In this document: in pieces, positions 50,501 to 64,000 of the stretch | Layout of the letters: each line of letters opens with the position of its first letter | Numbering within the stretch: position 1 is the first letter of the stretch | Source of the DNA: Paragordius varius | Lineage: Eukaryota > Nematomorpha | NCBI GenBank assembly: GCA_964247055.1 | Contig: OZ176054.1 | Span: 4,650,001 to 4,714,000 of the forward strand | DNA length: 64,000 nucleotides | Direction: 5' to 3' | Position numbers and translations under genes: made by a program | Notes under the pieces: model-generated | Database searches by the model: none | Seen by the model: only the letters and a program-made list of their open reading frames with translations | What the model was told of the DNA's origin: nothing

Positions 50501-53500
50501 AAGTGATGGTTGATTGTTGGATATTCTAATATTAGCATGGGTAATATAAATTGATTGTTGAAAGTGATGGTTGATTTTTGGATATTCTAATATTAGCATG
50601 GTTAAAATTAATTTACTGTTGAAAGGTGATGGTTGATTGGATGTTCTATTAGCATGGGTAATATAAATTGATTGTTGAAAAGTGATGGTCGATTGTTGGA
50701 TATTCAAATATTAGCATGGGTTATTTAAATTGATTGTTGAAAGTGATGGTTGATTGTTGGATATTCTAATATTAGCTTGGGTAATATGAATTGATTGTTG
50801 AAAAGTGATGGTTGATTGTTGGATATTCTAATATTAGCATGGGTAATATAAATTGATTGTTGAAAGTGATGGTTGATTGTTGGATATTCTAATAGTAGCA
50901 TGGGTAATATAAATTTAGTGTCTAAAAGTGATGGTTGATTGTTGGATATTCTAATATTAGCTTGGGTAATATAAATTGATTGTTGAAAGTGATGGTTGAT
51001 TTTTGGATATTCTAATATTAGCATGGTTAAAATTAATTTACTGTTGAAAAGTGATGGTTGATTGGATGTTCTATTAGCATGGGTAATATAAATTGATTGT
51101 TGAAAAGTGATGGTCGATTGTTGGATATTCAAATATTAGCATGGGTTATATAAATTGATTGTTGAAAGTGATGGTTGATTGTTGGATATTCAAATATTAG
51201 CTTGGGTTATATAAATTGATTGTTGAAAAGTGATGGTTGATTGTTGGATATTCTAATATTAGCATGGGTAATATAAATTTAGTGTGTAAAAGTGATGGTT
51301 GATTGTTGGATATTCTAATATTAGCATGGGTTATATAAATTGATTGTTGAAAAGTGATGGTTGATTGTTGGATATCCCAATATTAGCATGGGTAATATAA
51401 ATTGATTGTTGAAAAGTGATGGTTGATTGTTGGATATTCTAATATTAGCATGGGTAATATAAATTGATTGTTGAAAAGTGATGGTTGATTGTTGGATATT
51501 CAAATATTAGCATGGGTTATATAAATTGATTGTTGAAAAGTGATGGTTGATTGTTGGATATCCCAATATTAGCATGGGTAATATATATTGATTGTTGAAA
51601 AGTCATGGTTGATTGTTGGATATTCTAATATTAGCATTGGTAATATAAATTGATTGTTGAAAAGTCATGGTTGATTGTTGGATATTCTAATATTAGCATT
51701 GGTAATATAAATTGATTGTTGAAAAGTGATGGTTGATTGTTGGATATCCCAATATTAGCATGGGTAATATATATTGATTGTTGAAAAGTCATGGTTGATT
51801 GTTGGATATTCTAATATTAGCTTGGGTAATATGAATTGATTGTTGAAAAGTGATGGTTGATTGTTGGATATTCTAATATTAGCATGGGTAAAATAAATTT
51901 ATTGTTGAAAGTGATGGTTGATTGTTGGATATTCTAATATTAGCATGGGTAATATAAATTTAGTGTGTAAAAGTCATGGTTGATTGTTGGATATTCTAAT
52001 ATTAGCATGAGTAATATAAATTGATTGTTGAAAGTGATGGTTGATTGTTGGATATTCTAATATTAGCATGGGTTATATAAATTGATTGTTGAAAGTGATG
52101 GTTGATTGTTGGATATTCTAATATTAGCTTGGGTAATATGAAGAGATTGTTGAAAAGTGATGGTTGATTGTTGGATATTCTAATATTAGCATGGGTAAAA
52201 TAAATTTATTGTTGAAAGTGATGGTTGATTGTTGGATATTCTAATATTAGCATGGGTAATATAAATTTAGTGTGTAAAAGTGGTGGTTGATTGTTGGATA
52301 TTCTAATATTAGCATGGGTAATATAAATTGATTGTTGAAAAGTGATGGTTGATTGTTGGATATTCTAATATTAGCATGGGTAATATAAATTGATTTTTGA
52401 AAGTGATGGTTGATTGTTGGATATTCTAATATTAGCATGGTTAAAATTAATTTACTGTTGAAAAGTGATGGTTGATTGGATGTTCTATTAGCATGGGTAA
52501 TATAAATTGATTGTTGAAAAGTGATGGTCGATTGTTGGATATTCAAATATTAGCATGGGTTATATAAATTGATTGTTGAAAGTGATGGTTGATTGTTGGA
52601 TATTCTAATATTAGCTTGGGTAATATGAATTGATTGTTGAAAAGTGATGGTTGATTGTTGGATATTCTAATATTAGCATGGGTAATATAAATTGATTGTT
52701 GAAAGTGATGGTTGATTGTTGGATATTCTAATATTAGCATGGGTAATATAAATTTAGTGTGTAAAAGTGATGGTTGATTGTTGGATATTCTAATATTAGC
52801 ATGGGTATAAATTGATTGTTGAAAGTGATGGTTGATTTTTGGATATTCTAATATTAGCATGGTTAAAATTAATTTACTGTTGAAAAGTGATGGTTGATTG
52901 GATGTTCTATTAGCATGGGTAATATAAATTGATTGTTGAAAAGTGATGGTCGATTGTTGGATATTCAAATATTAGCATGGGTTATATAAATTGATTGTTG
53001 AAAGTGATGGTTGATTGTTGGATATTCAAATATTAGCTTGGGTTATATAAATTGATTGTTGAAAAGTGATGGTTGATTGTTGGATATTCTAATATTAGCA
53101 TGGGTAATATAAATTTAGTGTGTAAAAGTGATGGTTGATTGTTGGATATTCTAATATTAGCATGGGTTATATAAATTGATTGTTGAAAAGTGATGGTTGA
53201 TTGTTGGATATCCCAATATTAGCATGGGTAATATAAATTGAATGTTGAAAGTGATGGTTTATTGTTGGATATTCTAATATTAGCATGGTTAAAATAAATT
53301 TATTGTTTAAAGTGATGGTTGATTGTTCGATATTCTAATATTAGCATGGTTAAAATAAATTTATTGTTGAAAGTGATGGTTGATTGTTGGATATTCTAAT
53401 ATTAGCATGGTTAAAATTAATTTACTGTTGAAAAGTGATGGTTGATTGGATGTTCTATTAGCATGGGTAATATAAATTGATTGTTGAAAAGTGATGGTCG

Positions 53501-56500
53501 ATTGTTGGATATTCAAATATTAGCATGGGTTATATAAATTGATTGTTGAAAGTGATGGTTGATTGTTGGATATTCTAATATTAGCTTGGGTAATATGAAT
53601 TGATTGTTGAAAAGTGATGGTTGATTGTTGGATATTCTAATATTAGCATGGGTAATATAAATTGATTGTTGAAAGTGATGGTTGATTGTTGGATATTCTA
53701 ATATTAGCATGGGTAATATAAATTTAGTGTGTAAAAGTGATGGTTGATTGTTGGATATTCTAATATTAGCATGGGTAATATAAATTGATTGTTGAAAGTG
53801 ATGGTTGATTTTTGGATATTCTAATATTAGCATGGTTAAAATTAATTTACTGTTGAAAGGTGATGGTTGATTGGATGTTCTATTAGCATGGGTAATATAA
53901 ATTGATTGTTGAAAAGTGATGGTCGATTGTTGGATATTCAAATATTAGCATGGGTTATTTAAATTGATTGTTGAAAGTGATGGTTGATTGTTGGATATTC
54001 TAATATTAGCTTGGGTAATATGAATTGATTGTTGAAAAGTGATGGTTGATTGTTGGATATTCTAATATTAGCATGGGTAATATAAATTGATTGTTGAAAG
54101 TGATGGTTGATTGTTGGATATTCTAATATTAGCATGGGTAATATAAATTTAGTGTCTAAAAGTGATGGTTGATTGTTGGATATTCTAATATTAGCTTGGG
54201 TAATATAAATTGATTGTTGAAAGTGATGGTTGATTTTTGGATATTCTAATATTAGCATGGTTAAAATTAATTTACTGTTGAAAAGTGATGGTTGATTGGA
54301 TGTTCTATTAGCATGGGTAATATAAATTGATTGTTGAAAAGTGATGGTCGATTGTTGGATATTCAAATATTAGCATGGGTTATATAAATTGATTGTTGAA
54401 AGTGATGGTTGATTGTTGGATATTCAAATATTAGCTTGGGTTATATAAATTGATTGTTGAAAAGTGATGGTTGATTGTTGGATATTCTAATATTAGCATG
54501 GGTAATATAAATTTAGTGTGTAAAAGTGATGGTTGATTGTTAGATATTCTAATATTAGCATGGGTTATATAAATTGATTGTTGAAAAGTGATGGTTGATT
54601 GTTGGATATCCCAATATTAGCATGGGTAATATAAATTGATTGTTGAAAAGTGATGGTTGATTGTTGGATATTCTAATATTAGCATGGGTAATATAAATTG
54701 ATTGTTGAAAAGTGATGGTTGATTGTTGGATATTCAAATATTAGCATGGGTTATATAAATTGATTGTTGAAAAGTGATGGTTGATTGTTGGATATCCCAA
54801 TATTAGCATGGGTAATATAAATTGATTGTTGAAAGTGATGGTTTATTGTTGGATATTCTAATATTAGCATGGTTAAAATAAATTTATTGTTTAAAGTGAT
54901 GGTTGATTGTTGGATATTCTAATATTAGCATGGTTAAAATAAATTTATTGTTGAAAGTGATGGTTTATTGTTGGATATTCTAATATTAGCATGGGTTATA
55001 TAAATTGATTGTTGAAAGTGATGGTTGATTGTTGGATATTCTAATATTAGCTTGGGTAATATGAATTGATTGTTGAAAAGTGATGGTTTATTGTTGGATA
55101 TTCTAATATTAGCAGTGATGGTTGATTGTTGGATATTCTAATATTAGCATGGGTAAAATAAATTTATTGTTGAAAGTGATGGTTGATTGTTGGATATTCT
55201 AATATTAGCATGGGTAATATAAATTTAGTGTGTAAAGGTGATGGTTGATTGTTGGATATTCTAATATTAGCATGGGTAATATAAATTTATTGTTGAAAAG
55301 TGATGGTTGATTGTTGGATATTCTAATATTAGCATGGGTAATATAAATTGATTGTTGAAAGTGATGGTTGATTGTTGGATATTCTAATATTAGCATGGTT
55401 AAAATTAATTTACTGTTGAAAAGTGATGGTTGATTGGATGTTCTATTAGCATGGGTAATATAAATTGATTGTTGAAAAGTGATGGTCGATTGTTGGATAT
55501 TCAAATATTAGCATGGGTTATATAAATTGATTGTTGAAAGTGATGGTTGATTGTTGGATATTCTAATATTAGCTTGGGTAATATGAATTGATTGTTGAAA
55601 AGTGATGGTTGATTGTTGGATATTCTAATATTAGCATGGGTAAAATAAATTTATTGTTGAAAGTGATGGTTGATTGTTGGATATTCTAATATTAGCATGG
55701 GTAATATAAATTTAGTGTGTAAAAGTGGTGGTTGATTGTTGGATATTCTAATATTAGCATGGGTAATATAAATTGATTGTTGAAAAGTGATCGTTGATTG
55801 TTGGATATTCTAATATTAGCATGGGTAATATAAATTGATTGTTGAAAGTGATGGTTGATTGTTGGATATTCTAATATTAGCATGGTTAAAATTAATTTAC
55901 TGTTGAAAAGTGATGGTTGATTGGATGTTCTATTAGCATGGGTAATATAAATTGATTGTTGAAAAGTGATGGTCGATTGTTGGATATTCAAATATTAGCT
56001 TGGGTTATATAAATTGATTGTTGAAAAGTGATGGTTGATTGTTGGATATTCTAATATTAGCATGGGTAATATAAATTTAGTGTGTAAAAGTGATGGTTGA
56101 TTGTTGGATATTCTAATATTAGCATGGGTTATATAAATTGATTGTTGAAAAGTGATGGTTGATTGTTGGATATCCCAATATTAGCATGGGTAATATAAAT
56201 TGATTGTTGAAAGTGATGGTTTATTGTTGGATATTCTAATATTAGCATGGTTAAAATAAATTTATTGTTTAAAGTGATGGTTGATTGTTGGATATTCTAA
56301 TATTAGCATGGTTAAAATAAATTTATTGTTGAAAGTGATGGTTGATTGTTGGATATTCTAATATTAGCATGTTTAAATTAATTTACTGTTGAAAAGTGAT
56401 GGTTGATTGGATGTTCTATTAGCATGGGTAATATAGATTGATTGTTGAAAAGTGATGGTCGATTGTTGGATATTCAAATATTAGCATGGGTTATATAAAT

Positions 56501-59500
56501 TGATTGTTGAAAGTGATGGTTGATTGTTGGATATTCTAATATTAGCTTGGGTAATATGAATTGATTGTTGAAAAGTGATGGTTGATTGTTGGATATTCTA
56601 ATATTAGCATGGGTAATATAAATTGATTGTTGAAAGTGATGGTTGATTGTTGGATATTCTAATATTAGCATGGGTAATATAAATTTAGTGTGTAAAAGTG
56701 ATGGTTGATTGTTGGATATTCTAATATTAGCATGGGTAATATAAATTGATTGTTGAAAGTGATGGTTGATTTTTGGATATTCTAATATTAGCATGGTTAA
56801 AATTAATTTACTGTTGAAAGGTGATGGTTGATTGGATGTTCTATTAGCATGGGTAATATAAATTGATTGTTGAAAAGTGATGGTCGATTGTTGGATATTC
56901 AAATATTAGCATGGGTTATTTAAATTGATTGTTGAAAGTGATGGTTGATTGTTGGATATTCTAATATTAGCTTGGGTAATATGAATTGATTGTTGAAAAG
57001 TGATGGTTGATTGTTGGATATTCTAATATTAGCATGGGTAATATAAATTGATTGTTGAAAGTGATGGTTGATTGTTGGATATTCTAATAGTAGCATGGGT
57101 AATATAAATTTAGTGTCTAAAAGTGATGGTTGATTGTTGGATATTCTAATATTAGCTTGGGTAATATAAATTGATTGTTGAAAGTGATGGTTGATTTTTG
57201 GATATTCTAATATTAGCATGGTTAAAATTAATTTACTGATGAAAAGTGATGGTTGATTGGATGTTCTATTAGCATGGGTAATATAAATTGATTGTTGAAA
57301 AGTGATGGTCGATTGTTGGATATTCAAATATTAGCATGGGTTATATAAATTGATTGTTGAAAGTGATGGTTGATTGTTGGATATTCAAATATTAGCTTGG
57401 GTTATATAAATTGATTGTTGAAAAGTGATGGTTGATTGTTGGATATTCTAATATTAGCATGGGTAATATAAATTTAGTGTGTAAAAGTGATGGTTGATTG
57501 TTGGATATTCTAATATTAGCATGGGTTATATAAATTGATTGTTGAAAAGTGATGGTTGATTGTTGGATATCCCAATATTAGCATGGGTAATATAAATTGA
57601 TTGTTGAAAAGTGATGGTTGATTGTTGGATATTCTAATATTAGCATGGGTAATATAAATTGATTGTTAAAAAGTGATGGTTGATTGTTGGATATTCAAAT
57701 ATTAGCATGGGTTATATAAATTGATTGTTGAAAAGTGATGGTTGATTGTTGGATATCCCAATATTAGCATGGGTAATATGAATTGATTGTTGAAAAGTGA
57801 TGGTTGATTTTTGGATATTCTAATATTAGCATGGTTGAAATTAATTTACTGTTGAAAGGTGATGGTTGATTGGATGTTCTATTAGCATGGGTAATATAAA
57901 TTGATTGTTGAAAAGTGATGGTCGATTGTTGGATATTCAAATATTAGCATGGGTTATTTAAATTGATTGTTGAAAGTGATGGTTGATTGTTGGATATTCT
58001 AATATTAGCTTGGGTAATATGAATTGATTGTTGAAAAGTGATGGTTGATTGTTGGATATTCTAATATTAGCATGGGTAATATAAATTGATTGTTGAAAGT
58101 GATGGTTGATTGTTGGATATTCTAATAGTAGCATGGGTAATATAAATTTTGTGTCTAAAAGTGATGGTTGATTGTTGGATATTCTAATATTAGCTTGGGT
58201 AATATAAATTGATTGTTGAAAGTGATGGTTGATTTTTGGATATTCTAATATTAGCATGGTTAAAATTAATTTACTGTTGAAAAGTGATGGTTGATTGGAT
58301 GTTCTATTAGCATGGGTAATATAAATTGATTGTTGAAAAGTGATGGTCGATTGTTGGATATCCCAATATTAGCATGGGTAATATATATTGATTGTTGAAA
58401 AGTCATGGTTGATTGTTGGATATTCTAATATTAGCTTGGGTAATATGAATTGATTGTTGAAAAGTGATGGTTGATTGTTGGATATTCTAATATTAGCATG
58501 GGTAAAATAAATTTATTGTTGAAAGTGATGGTTGATTGTTGGATATTCTAATATTAGCATGGGTAATATAAATTTAGTGTGTAAAAGTCATGGTTGATTG
58601 TTGGATATTCTAATATTAGCATGGGTAATATAAATTGATTGTTGAAAAGTGATGGTTGATTGTTGGATATTCAAATATTAGCATGGGTTATATAAATTGA
58701 TTGTTGAAAAGTGATGGTTGATTGTTGGATATCCCAATATTAGCATGGGTAATATAAATTGATTGTTGAAAAGTGATGGTCGATTGTTGGATATCCCAAT
58801 ATTAGCATGGGTAATATATATTGATTGTTGAAAAGTCATGGTTGATTGTTGGATATTCTAATATTAGCATGGTTAAAATAAATTTATTGTTGAAAGTGAT
58901 GGTTTATTGTTGGATATTCAAATATTAGCTTGGGTTATATAAATTGATTGTTGAAAAGTGATGGTTGATTGTTGGATATTCTAATATTAGCATGGGTAAT
59001 ATAAATTTAGTGTGTAAAAGTCATGGTTGATTGTTGGATATTCTAATATTAGCATGGGTAATATAAATTGATTGTTGAAAAGTGATGGTTGATTGTTGGA
59101 TATTCAAATATTAGCATGGGTTATATAAATTGATTGTTGAAAAGTGATGGTTGATTGTTGGATATCCCAATATTAGCATGGGTAATATAAATTGATTGCT
59201 GAAAGTGATGGTTTATTGTTGGATATTCTAATATTAGCATGGTTAAAATAAATTTATTGTTTAAAGTGATGGTTGATTGTTGGATATTCTAATATTAGCA
59301 TGGTTAAAATAAATTTATTGTTGAAAGTGATGGTTTATTGTTGGATATTCTAATATTAGCATGGGTTATATAAATTGATTGTTGAAAGTGATGGTTGATT
59401 GTTGGATATTCTAATATTAGCTTGGGTAATATGAATTGATTGTTGAAAAGTGATGGTTTATTGTTGGATATTCTAATATTAGCAGTGATGGTTGATTGTT

Positions 59501-62500
59501 GGATATTCTAATATTAGCATGGGTAAAATAAATTTATTGTTGAAAGTGATGGTTGATTGTTGGATATTCTAATATTAGCATGGGTAATATAAATTTAGTG
59601 TGTAAAAGTGATGGTTGATTGTTGGATATTCTAATATTAGCATGGGTAATATAAATTTATTGTTGAAAAGTGATGGTTGATTGTTGGATTATCTAATATT
59701 AGCATGGGTAATATAAATTGATTGTTGAAAGTGATGGTTGATTGTTGGATATTCTAATATTAGCATGGTTAAAATTAATTTACTGTTGAAAAGTGATGGT
59801 TGATTGGATGTTCTATTAGCATGGGTAATATAAATTGATTGTTGAAAAGTGATGGTCGATTGTTGGATATTCAAATATTAGCATGGGTTATATAAATTGA
59901 TTGTTGAAAGTGATGGTTGATTGTTGGATATTCTAATATTAGCTTGGGTAATATGAATTGATTGTTGAAAAGTGATGGTTGATTGTTGGATATTCTAATA
60001 TTAGCATGGGTAAAATAAATTTATTGTTGAAAGTGATGGTTGATTGTTGGATATTCTAATATTAGCATGGGTAATATAAATTTAGTGTGTAAAAGTGGTG
60101 GTTGATTGTTGGATATTCTAATATTAGCATGGGTAATATAAATTGATTGTTGAAAAGTGATGGTTGATTGTTGGATATTCTAATATTAGCATGGGTAATA
60201 TAAATTGATTGTTGAAAGTGATGGTTGATTGTTGGATATTCTAATATTAGCATGGTTAAAATTAATTTACTGTTGAAAAGTGATGGTTGATTGGATGTTC
60301 TATTAGCATGGGTAATATAAATTGATTGTTGAAAAGTGATGGTCGATTGTTGGATATTCAAATATTAGCATGGGTTATATGAATTGATTGTTGAAAAGTG
60401 ATGGTTGATTGTTGGATATTCTAATATTAGCATGGGTTATATAAATTGATTGTTGAAAAGTGATGGTTGATTGTTGGATATCTCAATATTAGCATGGGTA
60501 ATATAAATTGATTGTTGAAAGTGATGGTTTATTGTTGGATATTCTAATATTAGCATGGTTAAAATAAATTTATTGTTTAAAGTGATGGTTGATTGTTGGA
60601 TATTCTAATATTAGCATTGGTAATATAAATTGATTGTTGAAAAGTGATGGTTGATTGTTGGATATCCCAATATTAGCATGGGTAATATATATTGATTGTT
60701 GAAAAGTCATGGTTGATTGTTGGATATTCTAATATTAGCTTGGGTAATATGAATTGATTGTTGAAAAGTGATGGTTGATTGTTGGATATTCTAATATTAG
60801 CATGGGTAAAATAAATTTATTGTTGAAAGTGATGGTTGATTGTTGGATATTCTAATATTAGCATGGGTAATATAAATTTAGTGTGTAAAAGTCATGGTTG
60901 ATTGTTGGATATTCTAATATTAGCATGGGTAATATAAATTGATTGTTGAAAAGTGATGGTTGATTGTTGGATATTCAAATATTAGCATGGGTTATATAAA
61001 TTGATTGTTGAAAAGTGATGGTTGATTGTTGGATATCCAAATATTAGCATGGGTAATATAAATTGATTGCTGAAAGTGATGGTTTATTGTTGGATATTCT
61101 AATATTAGCATGGTTAAAATAAATTTATTGTTTAAAGTGATGGTTGATTGTTGGATATTCTAATATTAGCATGGTTAAAATAAATTTATTGTTGAAAGTG
61201 ATGGTTTATTGTTGGATATTCTAATATTAGCATGGGTTATATAAATTGATTGTTGAAAGTGATGGTTGATTGTTGGATATTCTAATATTAGCTTGGGTAA
61301 TATGAATTGATTGTTGAAAAGTGATGGTTTATTGTTGGATATTCTAATATTAGCAGTGATGGTTGATTGTTGGATATTCTAATATTAGCATGGGTAAAAT
61401 AAATTTATTGTTGAAAGTGATGGTTGATTGTTGGATATTCTAATATTAGCATGGGTAATATAAATTTAGTGTGTAAAAGTGATGGTTGATTGTTGGATAT
61501 TCTAATATTAGCATGGGTAATATAAATTTATTGTTGAAAAGTGATGGTTGATTGTTGGATTATCTAATATTAGCATGGGTAATATAAATTGATTGTTGAA
61601 AGTGATGGTTGATTGTTGGATATTCTAATATTAGCATGGTTAAAATTAATTTACTGTTGAAAAGTGATGGTTGATTGGATGTTCTATTAGCATGGGTAAT
61701 ATAAATTGATTGTTGAAAAGTGATGGTTGATTGTTGGATATTCAAATATTAGCATGGGTTATATAAATTGATTGTTGAAAAGTGATGGTTGATTGTTGGA
61801 TATCCAAATATTAGCATGGGTAATATAAATTGATTGCTGAAAGTGATGGTTTATTGTTGGATATTCTAATATTAGCATGGTTAAAATAAATTTATTGTTT
61901 AAAGTGATGGTTGATTGTTGGATATTCTAATATTAGCATGGTTAAAATAAATTTATTGTTGAAAGTGATGGTTTATTGTTGGATATTCTAATATTAGCAT
62001 GGGTTATATAAATTGATTGTTGAAAGTGATGGTTGATTGTTGGATATTCTAATATTAGCTTGGGTAATATGAATTGATTGTTGAAAAGTGATGGTTTATT
62101 GTTGGATATTCTAATATTAGCAGTGATGGTTGATTGTTGGATATTCTAATATTAGCATGGGTAAAATAAATTTATTGTTGAAAGTGATGGTTGATTGTTG
62201 GATATTCTAATATTAGCATGGGTAATATAAATTTAGTGTGTAAAAGTGATGGTTGATTGTTGGATATTCTAATATTAGCATGGGTAATATAAATTTATTG
62301 TTGAAAAGTGATGGTTGATTGTTGGATTATCTAATATTAGCATGGGTAATATAAATTGATTGTTGAAAGTGATGGTTGATTGTTGGATATTCTAATATTA
62401 GCATGGTTAAAATTAATTTACTGTTGAAAAGTGATGGTTGATTGGATGTTCTATTAGCATGGGTAATATAAATTTATTGTTGAAAAGTGATGGTCGATTG

Positions 62501-64000
62501 TTGGATATTCAAATATTAGCATGGGTTATATAAATTGATTGTTGAAAGTGATGGTTGATTGTTGGATATTCTAATATTAGCTTGGGTAATATGAATTGAT
62601 TGTTGAAAAGTGATGGTTGATTGTTGGATATTCTAATATTAGCATGGGTAAAATAAATTTATTGTTGAAAGTGATGGTTGATTGTTGGATATTCTAATAT
62701 TAGCATGGGTAATATAAATTTAGTGTGTAAAAGTGGTGGTTGATTGTTGGATATTCTAATATTAGCATGGGTAATATAAATTGATTGTTGAAAAGTGATG
62801 GTTGATTGTTGGATATTCTAATATTAGCATGGGTAATATAAATTGATTGTTGAAAGTGATGGTTGATTGTTGGATATTCTAATATTAGCATGGTTAAAAT
62901 TAATTTACTGTTGAAAAGTGATGGTTGATTGGATGTTCTATTAGCATGGGTAATATAAATTGATTGTTGAAAAGTGATGGTCGATTGTTGGATATTCAAA
63001 TATTAGCATGGGTTATATGAATTGATTGTTGAAAAGTGATGGTTGATTGTTGGATATTCTAATATTAGCATGGGTTATATAAATTGATTGTTGAAAAGTG
63101 ATGGTTGATTGTTGGATATCCCAATATTAGCATGGGTAATATAAATTGATTGTTGAAAGTGATGGTTTATTGTTGGATATTCTAATATTAGCATGGTTAA
63201 AATAAATTTATTGTTTAAAGTGATGGTTGATTGTTGGATATTCTAATATTAGGAATGGTTAAAATAAATTTATTGTTGAAAGTGATGGTTGATTGTTGGA
63301 TATTGTAATATTAGCATGGTTAAAATTAATTTACTGTTGAAAAGTGATGGTTGATTGGATGTTCTATTAGCATGGGTAATATAAATTGATTGTTGAAAAG
63401 TGATGGTCGATTGTTGGATATTCAAATATTAGCATGGGTTATATAAATTGATTGTTGAAAGTGATGGTTGATTGTTGGATATTCTAATATTAGCTTGGGT
63501 AATATGAATTGATTGTTGAAAAGTGATGGTTGATTGTTGGATATTCTAATATTAGCATGGGTAATATAAATTGATTGTTGAAAGTGATGGTTGATTGTTG
63601 GATATTCTAATATTAGCATGGGTAATATAAATTTAGTGTGTAAAAGTGATGGTTGATTGTTGGATATTCTAATATTAGCATGGGTAATATAAATTGATTG
63701 TTGAAAGTGATGGTTGATTTTTGGATATTCTAATATTAGCATGGTTAAAATTAATTTACTGTTGAAAGGTGATGGTTGATTGGATGTTCTATTAGCATGG
63801 GTAATATAAATTGATTGTTGAAAAGTGATGGTCGATTGTTGGATATTCAAATATTAGCATGGGTTATTTAAATTGATTGTTGAAAGTGATGGTTGATTGT
63901 TGGATATTCTAATATTAGCTTGGGTAATATGAATTGATTGTTGAAAAGTGATGGTTGATTGTTGGATATTCTAATATTAGCATGGGTAATATAAATTGAT
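41550..64000. repeat. satellite zone D: ~487-bp and ~3.0-3.45-kb higher-order repeats
   Basis: New unit types appear: 61-bp units with GAAAGTGATGG, units with TTTAGTGTGTAAAAGTG, GGTTAAAATTAATTTACTG units, a shortened unit with GGTTGATTGGATGTTCTATT (about 6 bp shorter) and a unit lacking about 27 bp (TATTAGCAGTGATGG). Pairs 487 bp apart recur (42240/42727, 48524/49011, 55205/55692). Larger modules repeat at 3447, 3234 and 2961 bp (47278, 50725, 53959, 56920). Near the right end the spacing of the 27-bp-deleted unit drops to 1871 and 767 bp (59480, 61351, 62118). Confidence 0.85.

Larger units (their letters stand above)
30430..64000. repeat. 62-bp tandem satellite array, about 540 units, continuing past the right edge
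   Basis: Direct tandem array in one orientation. The basic unit is 62 bp: it opens GATGGTTGATTGTTGGATAT, continues TCTAATATTAGCATGGGTAA and ends TATAAATTGATTGTTGAAAAGT read as 2 + 20 bases. A 61-bp form has one A fewer before GTGATGG. Each unit holds a perfect 10-bp palindrome, CTAATATTAG (unit positions 22-31), and two copies of TTGATTGTTG (positions 6-15 and 47-56). Unit composition is 25 T, 20 A, 15 G and 2 C on the plus strand. Four zones with different variant units are listed separately. Open frames inside the array are by-products of the repeat. The scale suggests heterochromatin, possibly centromeric or pericentromeric; nothing in the window proves that. Confidence 0.97.

Noticed and set aside
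31916-63850. Many minus-strand open frames of 60-186 codons with repeated peptides (LILEYPTINHHF and similar)
   Set aside because: They lie wholly in the satellite. Two of the three minus-strand frames of the unit have no stop, and mixtures of 61- and 62-bp units shift the frame past the TAA in the third. Their ends follow the repeat register; there are no splice or promoter cues.
30430-64000. Regular direct repeats as a possible CRISPR array
   Set aside because: Units are head to tail with no unique spacers, the period is 61-62 bp throughout, and the surroundings are spliced animal genes.

Overview
The window is nuclear DNA of an animal with an AT-rich genome. It carries spliced homologues of three eukaryotic proteins, LINE and hAT relics, small inverted-repeat elements and a very large satellite array. 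I cannot name the phylum. The gene models below were built by hand from splice signals, reading-frame phase and remembered family sequences, with no database search.

Layout. (1) 1-16232, minus strand: a 27-exon orthologue of MASK/ANKHD1/ANKRD17, with two ankyrin blocks and one KH domain. Its 3' end runs off the left edge. All 26 junctions keep phase. Its longest intron holds two small inverted-repeat elements. (2) 16233-22893: a spacer with several elements flanked by TTAA and a decayed 5'-truncated LINE on the minus strand. (3) 22894-26316, plus strand: a complete adenylosuccinate lyase gene (12 exons, 488 aa). Eight of its 11 introns are only 22-31 nt long; the other three are 510, 600 and 641 nt. 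(4) 26359-27113, minus strand: a small gene whose first exon resembles the coilin N-terminal domain, also with 23- and 24-nt introns. It is convergent with ADSL. The two stop codons are 42 bp apart, around a perfect 12-bp palindrome that reads AATAAA on both strands. (5) 27467-29795: LINE relics and a deleted hAT element with an imperfect 8-bp target duplication. (6) About 30430-64000 and beyond: a tandem satellite with a 62-bp unit, roughly 540 copies, graded from decayed units at the left to homogenised higher-order repeats at the right.

How the parts relate. The three genes are housekeeping or regulatory: an ankyrin/KH scaffold, a purine-synthesis enzyme and a probable Cajal-body protein. 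They do not form one pathway. The most unusual biology is the set of ultra-short GT-AG introns in ADSL and its neighbour, the shared palindromic poly(A) signal, and the layered higher-order satellite with strong G-over-C strand bias. Local gene compaction therefore sits beside tens of kilobases of satellite.
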